From positions 14,908,643 through 14,972,642 of the forward strand of contig NC_081553.1 of NCBI RefSeq assembly GCF_963082655.1: 64,000 nucleotides of DNA, read 5' to 3'. Below are positions 11,501 to 22,674 of the stretch, in pieces. The stretch's first letter is position 1. Each line of letters begins with the position of its first letter. The DNA comes from Stomoxys calcitrans (taxonomy: Eukaryota > Arthropoda > Insecta > Diptera > Muscidae). The position numbers and the translations under genes are program-made. The notes under the pieces were generated by a model, which worked only from the letters and a program-made list of their open reading frames with translations, did no database searches and was not told the DNA's origin.

Positions 11501-14500
11501 AAATTCAACTGACTATAATAAAGTCTTATAAACTGAGAGAATTTTGGTAAATGTTCTAAAGAAAGCTGGTAGCGATTATAAATTCTTAAACTATTTTGAT
11601 CGTTTTCAAGGCCTCTATGAACTGAAAAGAAACAGCAAAATATTGGTTATTTGTTGAATTAGCATTGCAACCTTCGTTCATTCATTGCTGTTGCTGATCT
11701 GTTTTTGTATGTTTTATTTATTGATTATGCCCAAGCTGTGATGTGTGATAATTTAATTTTTTTCTAAAGACAAAATTTCCAAAGAATGAAGATAACATTT
11801 AAATTAATTTTTTCTTATAATTAAATTTTTATTGAAATTTTCTTTAAAGACAACATTTCTGATACTTTCTCCAAAGAAAAAAATCCTATAATTTTCACTA
11901 TACAAAGTTTTGAAGAAGTTTGACACAATTTTAACCATATTTTTTTTTAAGAGAATTTTTGAATTAAATTTGTTTCAAAAAAAACCTTGATATCATTTTT
12001 CTAAAGACAAACTCAACTACATTTTTTCCAGGGCAATTTTTAATCAAATTGTGTCAAAATAAAGCTCCAAGACATTTTTTCTTAAGGGAAAATTTCCATG
12101 GATTTTTTTATACCCACCTCCATAGGATGGGGGTATGCTAATCTAGTCACACCTCGAAATTTTGATCTGCGACCCCATAAAGTATATATATTCTGGATCC
12201 TCTCGATATTCTGATTTGAACTATTCATGTCCGTCCGTCCGTTTGTCCCAATCACGGTAGGGGTCGAACGCGTAAAGCAAGCCGCTTGAAATTTGACACA
12301 GATACTTAATATCGATGTAGTTCGTTGGGGATCGGTTAAGATTTAGATATAGCTCCCAAATAAACCAATCTCCCGATTAGACTTCTTGAGCCCCTAGAAG
12401 CCACAATTTTGGTCCGATTTGGCTGAAATTTTGCACGCAGTGTTCGTTATGACTTCCAACAACTGTGCCAAGTACGGTTCAGATCGGTCTATAACCTGAT
12501 ATAGCTCCCATATAAACCGATCTCCCGATGTGACTTCTTGAGCCCCTGGAAGCGGCAATTTTTGTTTGATTTCTCTAAAATTTTGCTTATATCCTCATAT
12601 AGCTCAAATATAAAACGATCGCCCGATTTGACTTCTTAAGCCCTTACAAGCCGCAATTTTTGTCCGATTTGGCTGAAATTTCGCATGTAGTGTTTTGTTA
12701 TGACTTCCAACAACTGTGACAAGTACGGCTAAAATCGGTCTATAACCTGATATAGCTCCCATGTAAACCTGTCTCTCGATCATACTTGTTCTGTTTCTAG
12801 AAGCTTTAAAAAATTACGTGAAAAATATCAGTCATATTGGAAAACTATTGCGTATTCCAGGGGCCCATACTTACCACTTTTCTTGGCAGTTATGAAAAAA
12901 TACTACATTCTCAATTTTACCCAAATCATATAAAAATTGCTGCTCATAGAAGCCCATGAAGTTAAGTCGAAGGCCACTTTAAAAGGGAGCTATATCTCAA
13001 CCGGAACCGGTATGACCCGTGCAAAATTTTAAGCGGATATCTTTATTCGTTCAACCGCTATCGTGATTTCCACAGACGCACAGTGGGACAGTATCCAAAA
13101 ACAAAACTAGTAACAAATCTGCCATTTGAGAATGGATAAAAATAACTCTTTATATAATGGTCTGAATGGGTCCATCAAATCATCAAATCAAATATAGATC
13201 CCATATAAACCCATCTCCCTATTATACTTCTTGAGCCCCTGTATGGCGCAATTTCTATCCAATTTGGCTGAAGTTTGCACAGTGACATCTCCTATGACTT
13301 TCGACGTACGTGCTAAACATGGTCTGAATTGGTCCATAACCTGATATAGCTCCCATCTCACTATAGTCTCCCGATTTTACTTCTTGAGCTCTAGAAGTGC
13401 TCCGATTTGACTGAAATTCTTTGGAATGACCTTTTCTAAGACCTTCAACATACATACCAACTATGGACTACCTCGGTTCAAAAACTGATATAACTTCCAT
13501 ATAAACCCATCACCCGATTTTACTTCTTGGGCGAATTGGCTGAAGTTTTGCACAATGACTTCCCATATGACCTTCAACCAAAACCTGATATACCTACCAT
13601 ATATATACCGATCTCCCGATTGCTCTTCTTGAGTCCCTAGTAGGCGTAGTTCTTGTCTGATTTAGCTAAAATTTTGCACAACGACTTTTAGCTATGTGCC
13701 AAAAATGTTTTTTATCGGTCAATAACCTGTTATAGCTCCCATATAAACCGATCTCTTGATTTTACTTCTTGTGACCCTATAGGGCGCAATTTTGGTCCGA
13801 TTTGGCTGAAATTTTGCACGTGGTGTTTTGTTATGACTTCCAACAACTGTGTCAAGTACGGTTCAAATCGGTGTAAAAGTTGATATAGCTCTTTTATAAA
13901 CCGATCTCCCGATTTTACTTCTTGAGCCCAGATGAGACTGAAAAATTGCACAATGGCTCTATTATGGTTTGCAACATCCAAACCAAGTATGCCTCAGATC
14001 GGTCTATAACCTGATATAGCTCGAAAAGCGTACCAATTCTTATCCATTACCCTTTGTTTGCTTATACAGAGATATCGGGCAAAGAAGTTGGCAAATGCGA
14101 TCTATGGCGGAGGGTACATAAGATTCGGCCCTTCCGAACTATGTACGTTTTTACTTGTTAGTATTTATTGTCTCACATACTTACATTACTTATTTCCAAC
14201 ATAACAGCGAAAGCAGCCAAACCATCCGCAAACTGTGCAGCTTCTCGTACAGTTCTATATCTGATATTCTTGTGGACCATATGAATCTCACCATCATATC
14301 GACAGTTGTCGATGACGTGTTCAGAACCCTTTAACCCTCTACTGCCCCAATGGAAATGGACACCAACTGCTTCGTAGACACCATTCAATATACCGCCTCT
14401 GATAAGAGGTCGAACACCATTTGTGGTTGGAGGTACATCGAATTCAACTAAAAAAAAAAAAAAAACAGTAGATATTTAGAGTATACTTGACACGGGATTG

Positions 14501-17500
14501 TGGAGACTGTGTATATTTACTTGTTTGACCCTTGTTTCTCAATGTTATAGGAGCTGATAAAGGTACATCATAGTTGGCAAATTGAAGAGGCGGCAAAGGC
14601 AGAATACTAGTCTAGGTAAAAACACAAAAAAGATTTCTAAATTTAAGTATACACATGGTAATTATTAAGTGCGTCATTATATTTATAACTGTATTGTAAT
14701 TTTAGTAATAAAAAAATCTATGAATGCAGAGAAATTCAACTTTGATTAATTTGCTTAATTTTTATATTAATATTGTTTTTTATATCCAATTAAAATCATT
14801 AAATTCTGTTAAATTTCCTTTATACGAGTTTTGTTCTTTAGAAAATATTGGGAAAAATAATGAATTGGGAAAAAGTATGCTTGCTAGGGTCTAATCGAAT
14901 TATACAAGATATTCTCTAGTTTTAGTCCATTTAGAGAGAGATGAAATCACCATCTGAAAAGACCATTAAATGTTTACAATAGCATATCCTTTTCTAAGAT
15001 ATTAGATATCCTTGCTATTTAATTCTTTGAAAAGAATCGTTGGATTTAATAATCGAAAGCTGGACAATATCCTGTATAAAAATCCTACAAGTTTTGAAGA
15101 CCAAATGGTAGAAAGGAAAAACTGATAATATAATAATTTTTAATACTAATTTTTCTGTATTACAATAAGAAGAATGCATTTTTGTTTCTTTATTTTATAA
15201 TTTTGTTTGTTACGCAAACCAGTTTAAAGATATGACATTTATTAATTATGTCTTAAATGGTGATAAACATGAAGGTTTTAAGTAATTAACAATGCTACTT
15301 TCAAAATAAATATTATTTTTTATTTTGAGATACGAATTTGTTTCGATTGCGTTTCAATCTTCTTTAGTACATAATAAATATTTTCGAGCAATAAACAATG
15401 TTATTATTGTAATAAAAGTTGATCAACTTAATTAATTAAAAGACACATATGCTTTATATCAGAAATTTCAAATACTGTCAAAAGTAATCAATTTTTCCAG
15501 ATATTTTCACAGAGTTTGATAAATACTACTACCTAAACTACTTAATTTTTATTGTAATTTTATATCCTTATTTAACTAACTTTACATATTGCATTAATTT
15601 GCTATCAATACCATTGGTGTGTATTTTTCCTTCGGTGTAAGGAAGTTATCAAAAACTTGATCAAGTTTCTTGTGTGGTACACGATGCGGTGCATTCAAAT
15701 GAAACCACATCTGGGAATCAATGCATATATGAAGTCAATTGCTGAATTCAAACAATCGAGGCTAGATGCGATGTAACATTATTTGTTTTAGGTGGTCGAA
15801 TACTCAAATTATAATAAGATTGGTACTAAATAAGTTCTTTGAATGACATTTTAAAATAGAAAAACACTAGTCATACAAAAACACCACCTCCAAAAATTTC
15901 AGGCTTATCGAGTAAAAATTGCCCCCTTCTGAGAAAAACACCACCTCCAAAATTTCGGGAAAATTGAGTAAAAATTCCAAAGGCTCAAAAAGTCAAACTG
16001 GGAGATCGGTTTATATGACAGCTATATACACCGATTTAGACCATACTTGGAACAGTTGTTAGAAGTCATACCAAAACGACGTATGCAAAATTTCAACCAT
16101 ATTATATAAGAATTGGGCCTTCTAGAAGCCCAAGAAGTCTAATCGGGAGATCGGTTTATGTGGATATGGTTCATGTGGTAGGATATAAAGTGATTTAGAC
16201 GATACTTGGCACAGTTGTTGGAAGTCAAAACAATACACTTCACGCAAAATTTCGGCCAAATCGGATAAGAATTGCGCCTTTTAGAAGCTTAAGAAGTCTG
16301 ATCAGGAGATCGGTTTATATGTCCGCTATATCATTTTATGGACTGATTTAGATTATACTCGACACAGTTGTTGGGAGTCATAACAAAACAACTCATGCTA
16401 AATTTTAGCCAAATCGGATAAGAATTGTACCCTCTAAAAGCTCTAAAAGTCAAGACCCAAGGTCGGTTTGTATGGCAACTATATCAGATTGTCAACCGAT
16501 TTAGACCATACCTGGCACAGTTGTCCTAAATGATACCAATACACAACGTTCAAAATTTCAATCAAATCGGATAAGAATTGCGCCCTCTAGAAGCTCAAGA
16601 AATCAAGACCCAAGATCGGTTTACATGGTAGCTATATCAAAACATTAACCGATTTGGCCCATTTACAATCCCCTCCGACCTACACTAATAAGAAGTACTT
16701 GTGCAAAATTTCAAGAGCCTAGCTTTACTCCTTCGAAAGTTAGCGTGCTTTCGACAGATGGACGGACATGGCTAGATCAAATTAAAATGTCATAACCATC
16801 AAGAATGTATATACTTTATGGGGTCTTAGGAGCATATTTCGATCTCCCGATTCGACTTCTTGAGCACCTAGAAGCCTCAATTTTCTTCCGATTTGACTGA
16901 AATCTGGTACACAAACTTGTGTGATAACTTTCAACATCCATGCCAAGTATGATCTGATGCGGTTCATAAACAGATATAGCCGCCACATAAACCGATCCCC
17001 GAATTTGACTTCTTGAGTCCTTTGAAGTCTCAATTTTCATACGATTTGCCTGAAATTTGGAACAAAAACTTGTGTTATGACTTTTAACATTCGTACCAAG
17101 CAGGATTCGCATGGGTTTATAAACAGATATAGCCCCCATATAAACCGATCCCCTTATTTGACTTCTTCAACCCTTAGAAACCTAAATGTTCACCTGATTT
17201 GGTTGAAATTTGGCCCAAAACCCTATCTTATGACTTACACCATCAGTGCCAAGTTTTATCTCGATAGGTCAATATGGAGATATAGGCCCCTCTTAGTACC
17301 GATATCCCGATGTGACTTCATGAGACCAAAATAATTTAAATTCAAATTCATAAAAGTAAATTTTTAGCGAAATCCATGGTGGGTACCCAAGATACGGCCG
17401 GACGAACTTAGCACGTTTTCCCTTGTTTTATATTCCATTCATAGCATGCTTTGATACCATACTGTGTTGCTTTACTATGAATACCATATAGTACTGAAAT

Positions 17501-19097
17501 GAGCATTTTTGGTATTAACTTTTCTATGGGTGTAGTTTTCTGTCTATAACCTGATCTATCTCCCATGTAATGCGATCTCCCTATTGGACATATACAATAG
17601 ATCTTATGAAAGTCGTAGTTTGGGTGAACTTTTGCAAGTAGTGTTCTTCATGGCTTCCAACTTACGAGGTAAGTATGGTCTAACTCGGTATAGTACCTTA
17701 TATAGCTCCCATATAAAATGATCTCCTGGATTGACCTCATGGGCGGATTGCGGATTCCAGCGCAATTGCTATCCTGTTATGTCCTTCAGCATTCTTGGTT
17801 CGAATGGTCGATATGTCTCTATAACCTGATATAGCTTTCATATAAACCAATCTCCCAATAAATCTACAGCACCAAGAAGCTTAAGTTTTTGACTGAACTA
17901 TCAGAAATTTTGTTTGTAAAGTACACATATGCCCTTCAACTAAGTTAATTTATGTAAATTCTGTGGTTTCCCGGCCCGACCGAACTTTGCACATTTTTAC
18001 TCGTTTTCTTTAATACTGTCAGTTAATCGTTATGCCAAAAGCATGTGAAAAAGAAAACTCCGTTGGTCATAAATTCAAATTTTAGCAAAATTTTAATTAT
18101 ATGTCATTTTTTTTAACGGATATCTCATTGATACCTCTCTCAAATGAACCGAAACATTAACTTTTAACTCGGTATAGTACCTTATATAGCTCCCATATAA
18201 AATGATCTCCTGGATTGACCTCATGGGCGGATTGCGGATTCCAGCGCAATTGCTATCCTGTTATGTCCTTCAGCATTCTTGGTTCGAATGGTCGATATGT
18301 CTCTATAACCTGATATAGCTTTCATATAAACCAATCTCCCAATAAATCTACAGCACCAAGAAGCTTAAGTTTTTGACTGAACTATCAGAAATTTTGTTTG
18401 TAAAGTACACATATGCCCTTCAACTAAGTTAATTTATGTAAATTCTGTGGTTTCCCGGCCCGACCGAACTTTGCACATTTTTACTCGTTTTCTTTAATAC
18501 TGTCAGTTAATCGTTATGCCAAAAGCATGTGAAAAAGAAAACTCCGTTGGTCATAAATTCAAATTTTAGCAAAATTTTAATTATATGTCATTTTTTTAAC
18601 GGATATCTCATTGATACCTCTCTCAAATGAACCGAAACATTAACTTTTAGAAAAAAAAATAATTTAAAAGTAATGGAAAGGTTACTTTTTTCTTCATCCT
18701 TCTTAATATTTCAAACAATGCTCTAGTTGATATGTGTATTATGTGGAGTATGACTTACTTCTAAAGTTTGCAAATGCAACGGTGATTGTCTTAAAAGATT
18801 ACAGCCAGGAAATCGGTTACCCCAAAACAAGGCATCACGGTATGACCATTGAGGAGCTGCACTCTCTAAGAAGTTAAATTAAGATTTATTATATTTTTTA
18901 ATTAAACTATATGTAACGGCAAAAAATAAGATATTATTTCACTCTGATCTTTAATTAATACTCATTTCTAATATATCAAACTCTGTTAGTATCTTCTTTT
19001 TTCATGTCACAAGACACTCTTTACCTTCTTGAAGATATACACTGAAGGGTAATGATATAAACCATATTAAATTCAATACATTTTTAAAGTTTAACAT
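8537..19097 (-). CDS. Secreted alpha-carbonic anhydrase CA-A (five exons, 292 aa)
   Basis: Exons in order are 19097-19025, 18865-18759, 14611-14521, 14447-14185 and 8881-8537. They sum to 879 nt, in frame from ATG to TAA, and all junctions are GT/AG. It is predicted to hydrate CO2 to bicarbonate outside the cell. Exon 1 encodes a signal peptide (MLNFKNVLNLIWFISLPFSV). The alpha-CA signatures appear in order: RQSPLHL, VHFHWGS (zinc His94 and His96), GSEHVID (Glu106), GEIHMVH (His119), GSMTTPNC (Thr199 gate) and VTWHVF. Two cysteines (FPGCN and TTPNC) match the disulfide of secreted forms. The proton-shuttle position, His64 in active family members, reads Gln (NKGQT), so turnover may be slow. 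Gln92 is replaced by Gly, as in CA-B. There is no C-terminal hydrophobic tail, so secretion is likelier than GPI anchoring. The 5.3-kb and 4.1-kb introns are full of family A repeats. Exons 2-5 are secure; exon 1 rests on phase, splice sites and its match in length to CA-B. Confidence 0.87.
9001..9400 (+). mobile_element. tRNA-derived SINE, copy 4, with nested insertion
   Basis: The head has GGCTACGGTTAGCATATCC and a decayed B box (GATTCAAAACCTGG). The body and the tail (CCCCTGTTCCTTAATGGAATG) match the family. It is interrupted at 9173-9270. It lies in the last intron of CA-A. Confidence 0.75.
9173..9270 (+). mobile_element. Short insertion with 9-bp target duplication inside SINE copy 4
   Basis: ATCAAGTGG occurs at 9164-9172 and again at 9262-9270, and the SINE reads through if one copy and the intervening DNA are removed. 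The insert contains GAGGCGGCAGCCCTTGCCG and CCATCGGGTCAATCCGGTAC, which look like the end of another short retroelement; I cannot name it. Confidence 0.65.
9638..10835 (+). repeat. Family A tandem-unit element
   Basis: The head is TTTTTATACCCTCCACAATA and the tail is TTCGGCCCGGCCGAA at about 10798-10812 followed by TTTTACTTGTTT. Units near 9905, 10094, 10247, 10401 and 10556 use the GATATAGCTGCCATATAAACC variant. Intronic in CA-A. Confidence 0.8.
10836..12103. other. Intronic AT-rich DNA with two small repeat patches
   Basis: No exon is visible. 11429-11500 is a short imperfect duplication (listed separately). 11755-12100 holds diverged copies of a TCTAAAGACAAAATTT motif, an AT-rich interspersed repeat of unknown type. 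Confidence 0.5.
11429..11500. repeat. Imperfect direct duplication of about 37 bp
   Basis: Two adjacent copies run from CTCTCTATA to CCATCGCC, both containing TGCAATTCCTAGG. They differ at a few bases. No function is evident. Confidence 0.7.
12104..14160 (+). repeat. Family A tandem-unit element ending 24 nt from a CA-A splice donor
   Basis: The head is TTTTTTATACCCACCTCCAT. There are about a dozen diverged units. The decayed tail palindrome TTCGGCCCTTCCGAA is followed by TTTTTACTTGTTA. The right end at about 14160 lies only some 24 bp from the end of CA-A exon 4 (14185), inside the intron just after its GTAAGT donor. Confidence 0.8.
14612..15870. other. CA-A intron 2, AT-rich unique-looking DNA
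   Basis: Very AT-rich with no ORF of note and no recognised repeat. Bases 15878-15935 contain two adjacent copies of a block with AAACACCACCTCCAAAA and GAGTAAAAATT, at the edge of the following family A copy. Confidence 0.5.
15935..16835 (-). repeat. Family A fragment, reverse orientation, joined to a forward copy
   Basis: Units carry GGGAGATCGGTTTATATG, and the left flank carries GACGGACATGGCTAGATC and TATATACTTTATGGGGTC. It runs straight into a forward-oriented copy at 16836, giving an inverted pair within CA-A intron 2. Confidence 0.75.
16836..17427 (+). repeat. Family A fragment, forward orientation
   Basis: Core units with CCGATTTGACTTCTTGAG and the tail ACGGCCGGACGAACTTAGC then TTTCCCTTGTTT. 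The head is missing, so the junction at about 16835 is a rearrangement rather than two complete insertions. Confidence 0.75.
17530..18003 (+). repeat. Diverged family A 3' portion
   Basis: Three diverged units end in CCCGGCCCGACCGAACTTTG and TTTTTACTCGTTTT. Its right part is duplicated downstream by the 484-bp tandem duplication. Confidence 0.65.
17681..18647 (+). repeat. Near-identical tandem duplication, about 484-bp unit
   Basis: The block starting TAACTCGGTATAGTACC at 17681 is repeated from 18165. By eye the copies match except for a one-base difference in a T run (CATTTTTTTTAACGG versus one T fewer). The unit spans the end of a family A element plus about 160 bp of adjoining unique DNA, so this is a segmental duplication and not two insertions. 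It lies about 110 bp from the end of CA-A exon 2. Confidence 0.9.
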
Positions 19098-19800
19098 TTT
19101 TGTAGCTTTATCGATCTACACAAAGTAACTACGAAGCGATTTTGACAGTTCTAAATTTCGTTGTAACTTTTATTCCGTAACTGCGATATTGATTTTTTCC
19201 AATTGTAAATTGTGTAACGACATGTGATTGACTGAAAGGCCAGTAATGTCGCCACAAATATTTTATACGAAAAATTCCACAAAGATTACGCATTCATTAA
19301 AACAAGTATTAATAAGTCCAAATTCAATTACCGTAAAATTAATAAAAAAAATTGTAACGAAAATATTCTCATTCATATTGGGATTGAAATTGATTTTTTT
19401 GTTATTACAATATTTATATGTAAGAAAGTGAAATTTGCGTATGTACGTTTATCTTGATTTAGATTAATTTGTTGAAATTATTTTTTAAGTTCAAAGGACT
19501 TGAATTTGTATAAAATATGAAATAATAATAAAGACATACAAAGTTATTTTGTGTTGTTCTTATAATACAATAGGAATTGAATAAAGTGCTAATAGTTATG
19601 AAATATGGAAAAAAAATTACGATACACAGTTTCTCTAAGAAATAAAATTTCAATTAATCAGTTCCTCAAATGAATATTTGACACCATAAGTATGCGAACA
19701 TAGTTCGGAGAGAATTTTCAACAAATGCCTCGTTTTATGCAAGGGATGAACCGTAGGATAGTAAATCCTTAATGAACCCAAGGAGTTTTTTTGAAGAATC
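19098..19800. other. CA-A upstream region, AT-rich
   Basis: The likely 5' flank of CA-A. I see no convincing TATA box at the right distance from the ATG at 19097. A 64-codon minus ORF at 19459-19653 begins with a hydrophobic stretch but has no splice donor of the required phase. Confidence 0.4.
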
Positions 19801-20310
19801 GATCTATTCACAGCTTTATCCGATCTAGATATACCGGACAGGGATATCGAGGTGATAAAAACTCACTGCATACAATTCCGTTGATTTTTATCCAAAGAAG
19901 GTCCGATCTGCACCATACTCGCAAAGGGGTATAATACAACTCACTGTTTCCAATTTTATCAAAATATCTTAACAAATGTGCCTTGTGTTGGTCCAAGAGG
20001 GTAATTCGGGAGATCAATATGAAATATGAAAAGGAGGAATCTGACACAACTCACTGAACCAAATTATAGCGAATTCGGGGAAAAAATTAACATTCTATGG
20101 TTTTTAAATTATTATTATAATCCAGGAGATTGGTTATATCCAAATATAATCTGGGAGATTAGGAATTGGCTTTTGTATCCAAATATTTTCCAATCTGTAT
20201 CATATTCGGAAAGCGATATTTCAACAAACAGACCGAACAGAGGATATGGATCGATCGTCTTAAAATTTACGACGAGCATTGTCCTTCTGTACTGGGTATA
20301 AAAATGGAAA
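19800..20310 (-). repeat. Degenerate family B element
   Basis: Fragments of the family B unit (ACACAACTCACTG, GAGATCAATATG) precede a TGGGTATAAAAATGG end at about 20310. It is heavily eroded. Confidence 0.55.
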
Positions 20311-20377
20311 ATTAGGTTTGGGATGTTTATTATTTTTATCAACATATCCGAGCAAATAAGTATGTAATAAAAAAAAA

Positions 20378-21080
20378 ACAAGTAAGAGTGTGCTAAGTTT
20401 GGCCGGGCCGAATCTTTTATACCCTCCACCATTGATCGCATTTGTCGAGTTCTATGCGCGGTATCTCTTTTTAAACAAACATAGAATATTGAATAAGAAC
20501 TATTATGCTATTGGAGCTATATCAAGTTTTAGTCCGATTCGGACCATAAATGAATGCTGAACATTGTAGAAGTCATTGTGTAATATTTAAGTTCATTCAG
20601 ATAAGAATTGCGCCTTGTAGGGGCTCAAGAAGCAAAATCGGGTGATAGGTTTATATGGGAGCTGTATCAAGCTACTGGTCGATTCAGACCACATTAGACA
20701 CATTGAAGGTCATGAGAGAAGCCGTTGTACAAAATTTCATCCAAATCGGATGAGAATTGCGCCCTCTAGAGGTTCAAGAAGTCAAGATCCCAGATCGGTT
20801 TATATGACAGCTATATCAGGTTCTATACCGATTTACGCCATACTTAACTCAGTTATTGGAAGTCATAAAAAACACCTCATGCAAAATTTCAGATAAATCG
20901 GATGAGAATTGCCCTCAAGAACCCAGGATCCAAGATCGGTTTAGCTATAACAGATTATGAACCGATTTGAATCATACATAGCACAGTTGTTGAAAGTTAT
21001 ATCAAAACACTACGTGCAAAGTTTCAATAAAATCGGATAAGAATTGGGCCCTCTAGAGGCTCAAGAAGTTCAATACGGCC
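20378..21080 (-). repeat. Family A element, reverse orientation
   Basis: It begins CAAGTAAGAGTGTGCTAAG with a TTTGGCCGGGCCGAA palindrome and TACCCTCCACCATTGATCG. Units carry CAAGATCGGTTTATATG. It fuses into a forward family B copy near 21080. Confidence 0.75.
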
Positions 21081-21084
21081 CAGA

Positions 21085-22063
21085 TCGATCCAGATTTAGG
21101 TATAGCCGACATTAAGACCAATCTCTCGATTTAAGGTCTTGGGCCCATAATAGGGGCATTTATTGTCCGATTTCGCAGAAATTTGGTATAGCTAGTTGTT
21201 TTAGACTCCTCGACATATATGTTCAATACGGTCTAGATCGGTTCACATTTGGATATAGCTGCCATATATACCGATCTCTTGATTTAAGATTTTAGAATCA
21301 TAAAAGGTAAATTTATTAACCGATTCTAATGAAATTAGTCACAATAAGTTGCGTTAGACCCCGCGACATGCGCACCGATTATGGTTAAGATCGGTCTTTA
21401 TTTCGACATAACTGGCATATATACTCATCTCTATGTTTAAGGTCTTGAGCCCATAACAGGCGTATTTATAGCTCGATTTCGCTGAAATTTGGATCGGTCT
21501 AAATTTGGATATAGCTGCGATATATATCGATGTAAATTTTTAAGGTTTCAGACCCATAAAAAGTGAATATGTTAAGCGATTTTGCTGAAATTAGGCACAA
21601 TGAGTTGCGTAAGAACCCTCTACATACATACCGAGTATGTTCAAGATCGGGCCATATTTTGATATAGCCGCCATATGCACCGATCTCCCGATTAAAGTTC
21701 TTAGGACAATAAAAACACGTTTAACTCTATTTCGCTGAAATTTGACACAGTGGGCTGTGTTAAGCTCCTGTACATTCGTGTTCTATATGATTCAGATCGG
21801 TCTATATTTGGATATAGATGTCATATATGTACATATACCGATCTCCTTTTTAACCGATGAATGTGGTACAATGAGTTGTGTTAGATCCTTACATAGCCTT
21901 CTTGAATATGGTGGAGATGGGACTATATTTAGATACAGCTACTATGGGTTCATAAATGGTGCATTTTTACTATATTATGACGAAAGGTTTTTAATATATA
22001 TATATCCGATGTAGTGGGTATCCAAAGTTCGGCCCTGCCGAACTTTATGCCATTTTACTTGTT
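21085..22063 (+). repeat. Family B element, forward orientation
   Basis: Units with GGTTCACATTTGGATATAGC and TTAAGGTCTTGGGCCC lead to GTGGGTATCCAAAG, the palindrome TTCGGCCCTGCCGAA and ATTTTACTTGTTTT. With the preceding reverse family A copy it forms a mixed-family inverted pair. Confidence 0.7.
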
Positions 22064-22069
22064 TTGAAT

Positions 22070-22330
22070 TGAACACGAATTTTTTTCAATTACAATCGTT
22101 TTTGAAATTAGTTTCGACTTTTAGTTAAAAAATGAGTTGGTTTAAAAGGGTTTTTAATTGAAACTGAACAATTTCCAATTACGAGCGTGATTGAAATGTT
22201 TGCCATTTTCAATTGAAAAATTAACTGATTCAATCAGTTTTTTAATTGAATCTGAAAACTGTTTAAGTAAGAGATGTGATTGAAATTTTTCAATTAAATA
22301 ATTAATTCATTACAACATTCAATTAAAGAA
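22070..22330. repeat. AT-rich patch of recurring TTCAATTGAAAA-type motifs
   Basis: TTTCAATTGAAAAATTAACTG and related strings (TTTTAATTGAATCTG, TTTTTCAATTAAATAATTAA) recur with loose spacing. It is probably an old microsatellite or a degenerate foldback, and no gene is visible. Confidence 0.5.
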
Positions 22331-22533
22331 CATGATGCAAACTTTGCATGGTTATCTCAGACGGACGGACTTCCCCACAATATATTACAATGTCATGGCG
22401 ACTAAGAATATCTTCTTTATATATATATTTCGATATTAAGAGATTGGTATGGCCCTCTACTATGGGTACGGCTATAAAAATTAATGCAAAATTTAATCCA
22501 AGCAATCTATTAAGCTGTTTCTAGTTATAACTT

Positions 22534-22539
22534 TTTATT
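22534..22539 (-). terminator. AATAAA polyadenylation signal of CA-B
   Basis: A canonical AATAAA on the minus strand about 136 nt past the CA-B stop codon at 22675. It is the first clear signal downstream. Confidence 0.55.
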
Positions 22540-22674
22540 AATTAAAAATTTTTTCATAATAAAATATTATCGAGGTAGTGACTTAATTAAATTACCAATA
22601 TTATAATCATTATAAATAAACAAACGTATTAATCTTAAAAATAAAATATGCAATGCATCCTTTAGTTTCACTCT

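Noticed and set aside
19459..19653. Minus-strand ORF starting MKFYFLEKLCIVIFF as the CA-A first exon
   Set aside because: No GT donor in phase 1 follows the hydrophobic stretch; the 19025-19097 exon fits exactly.
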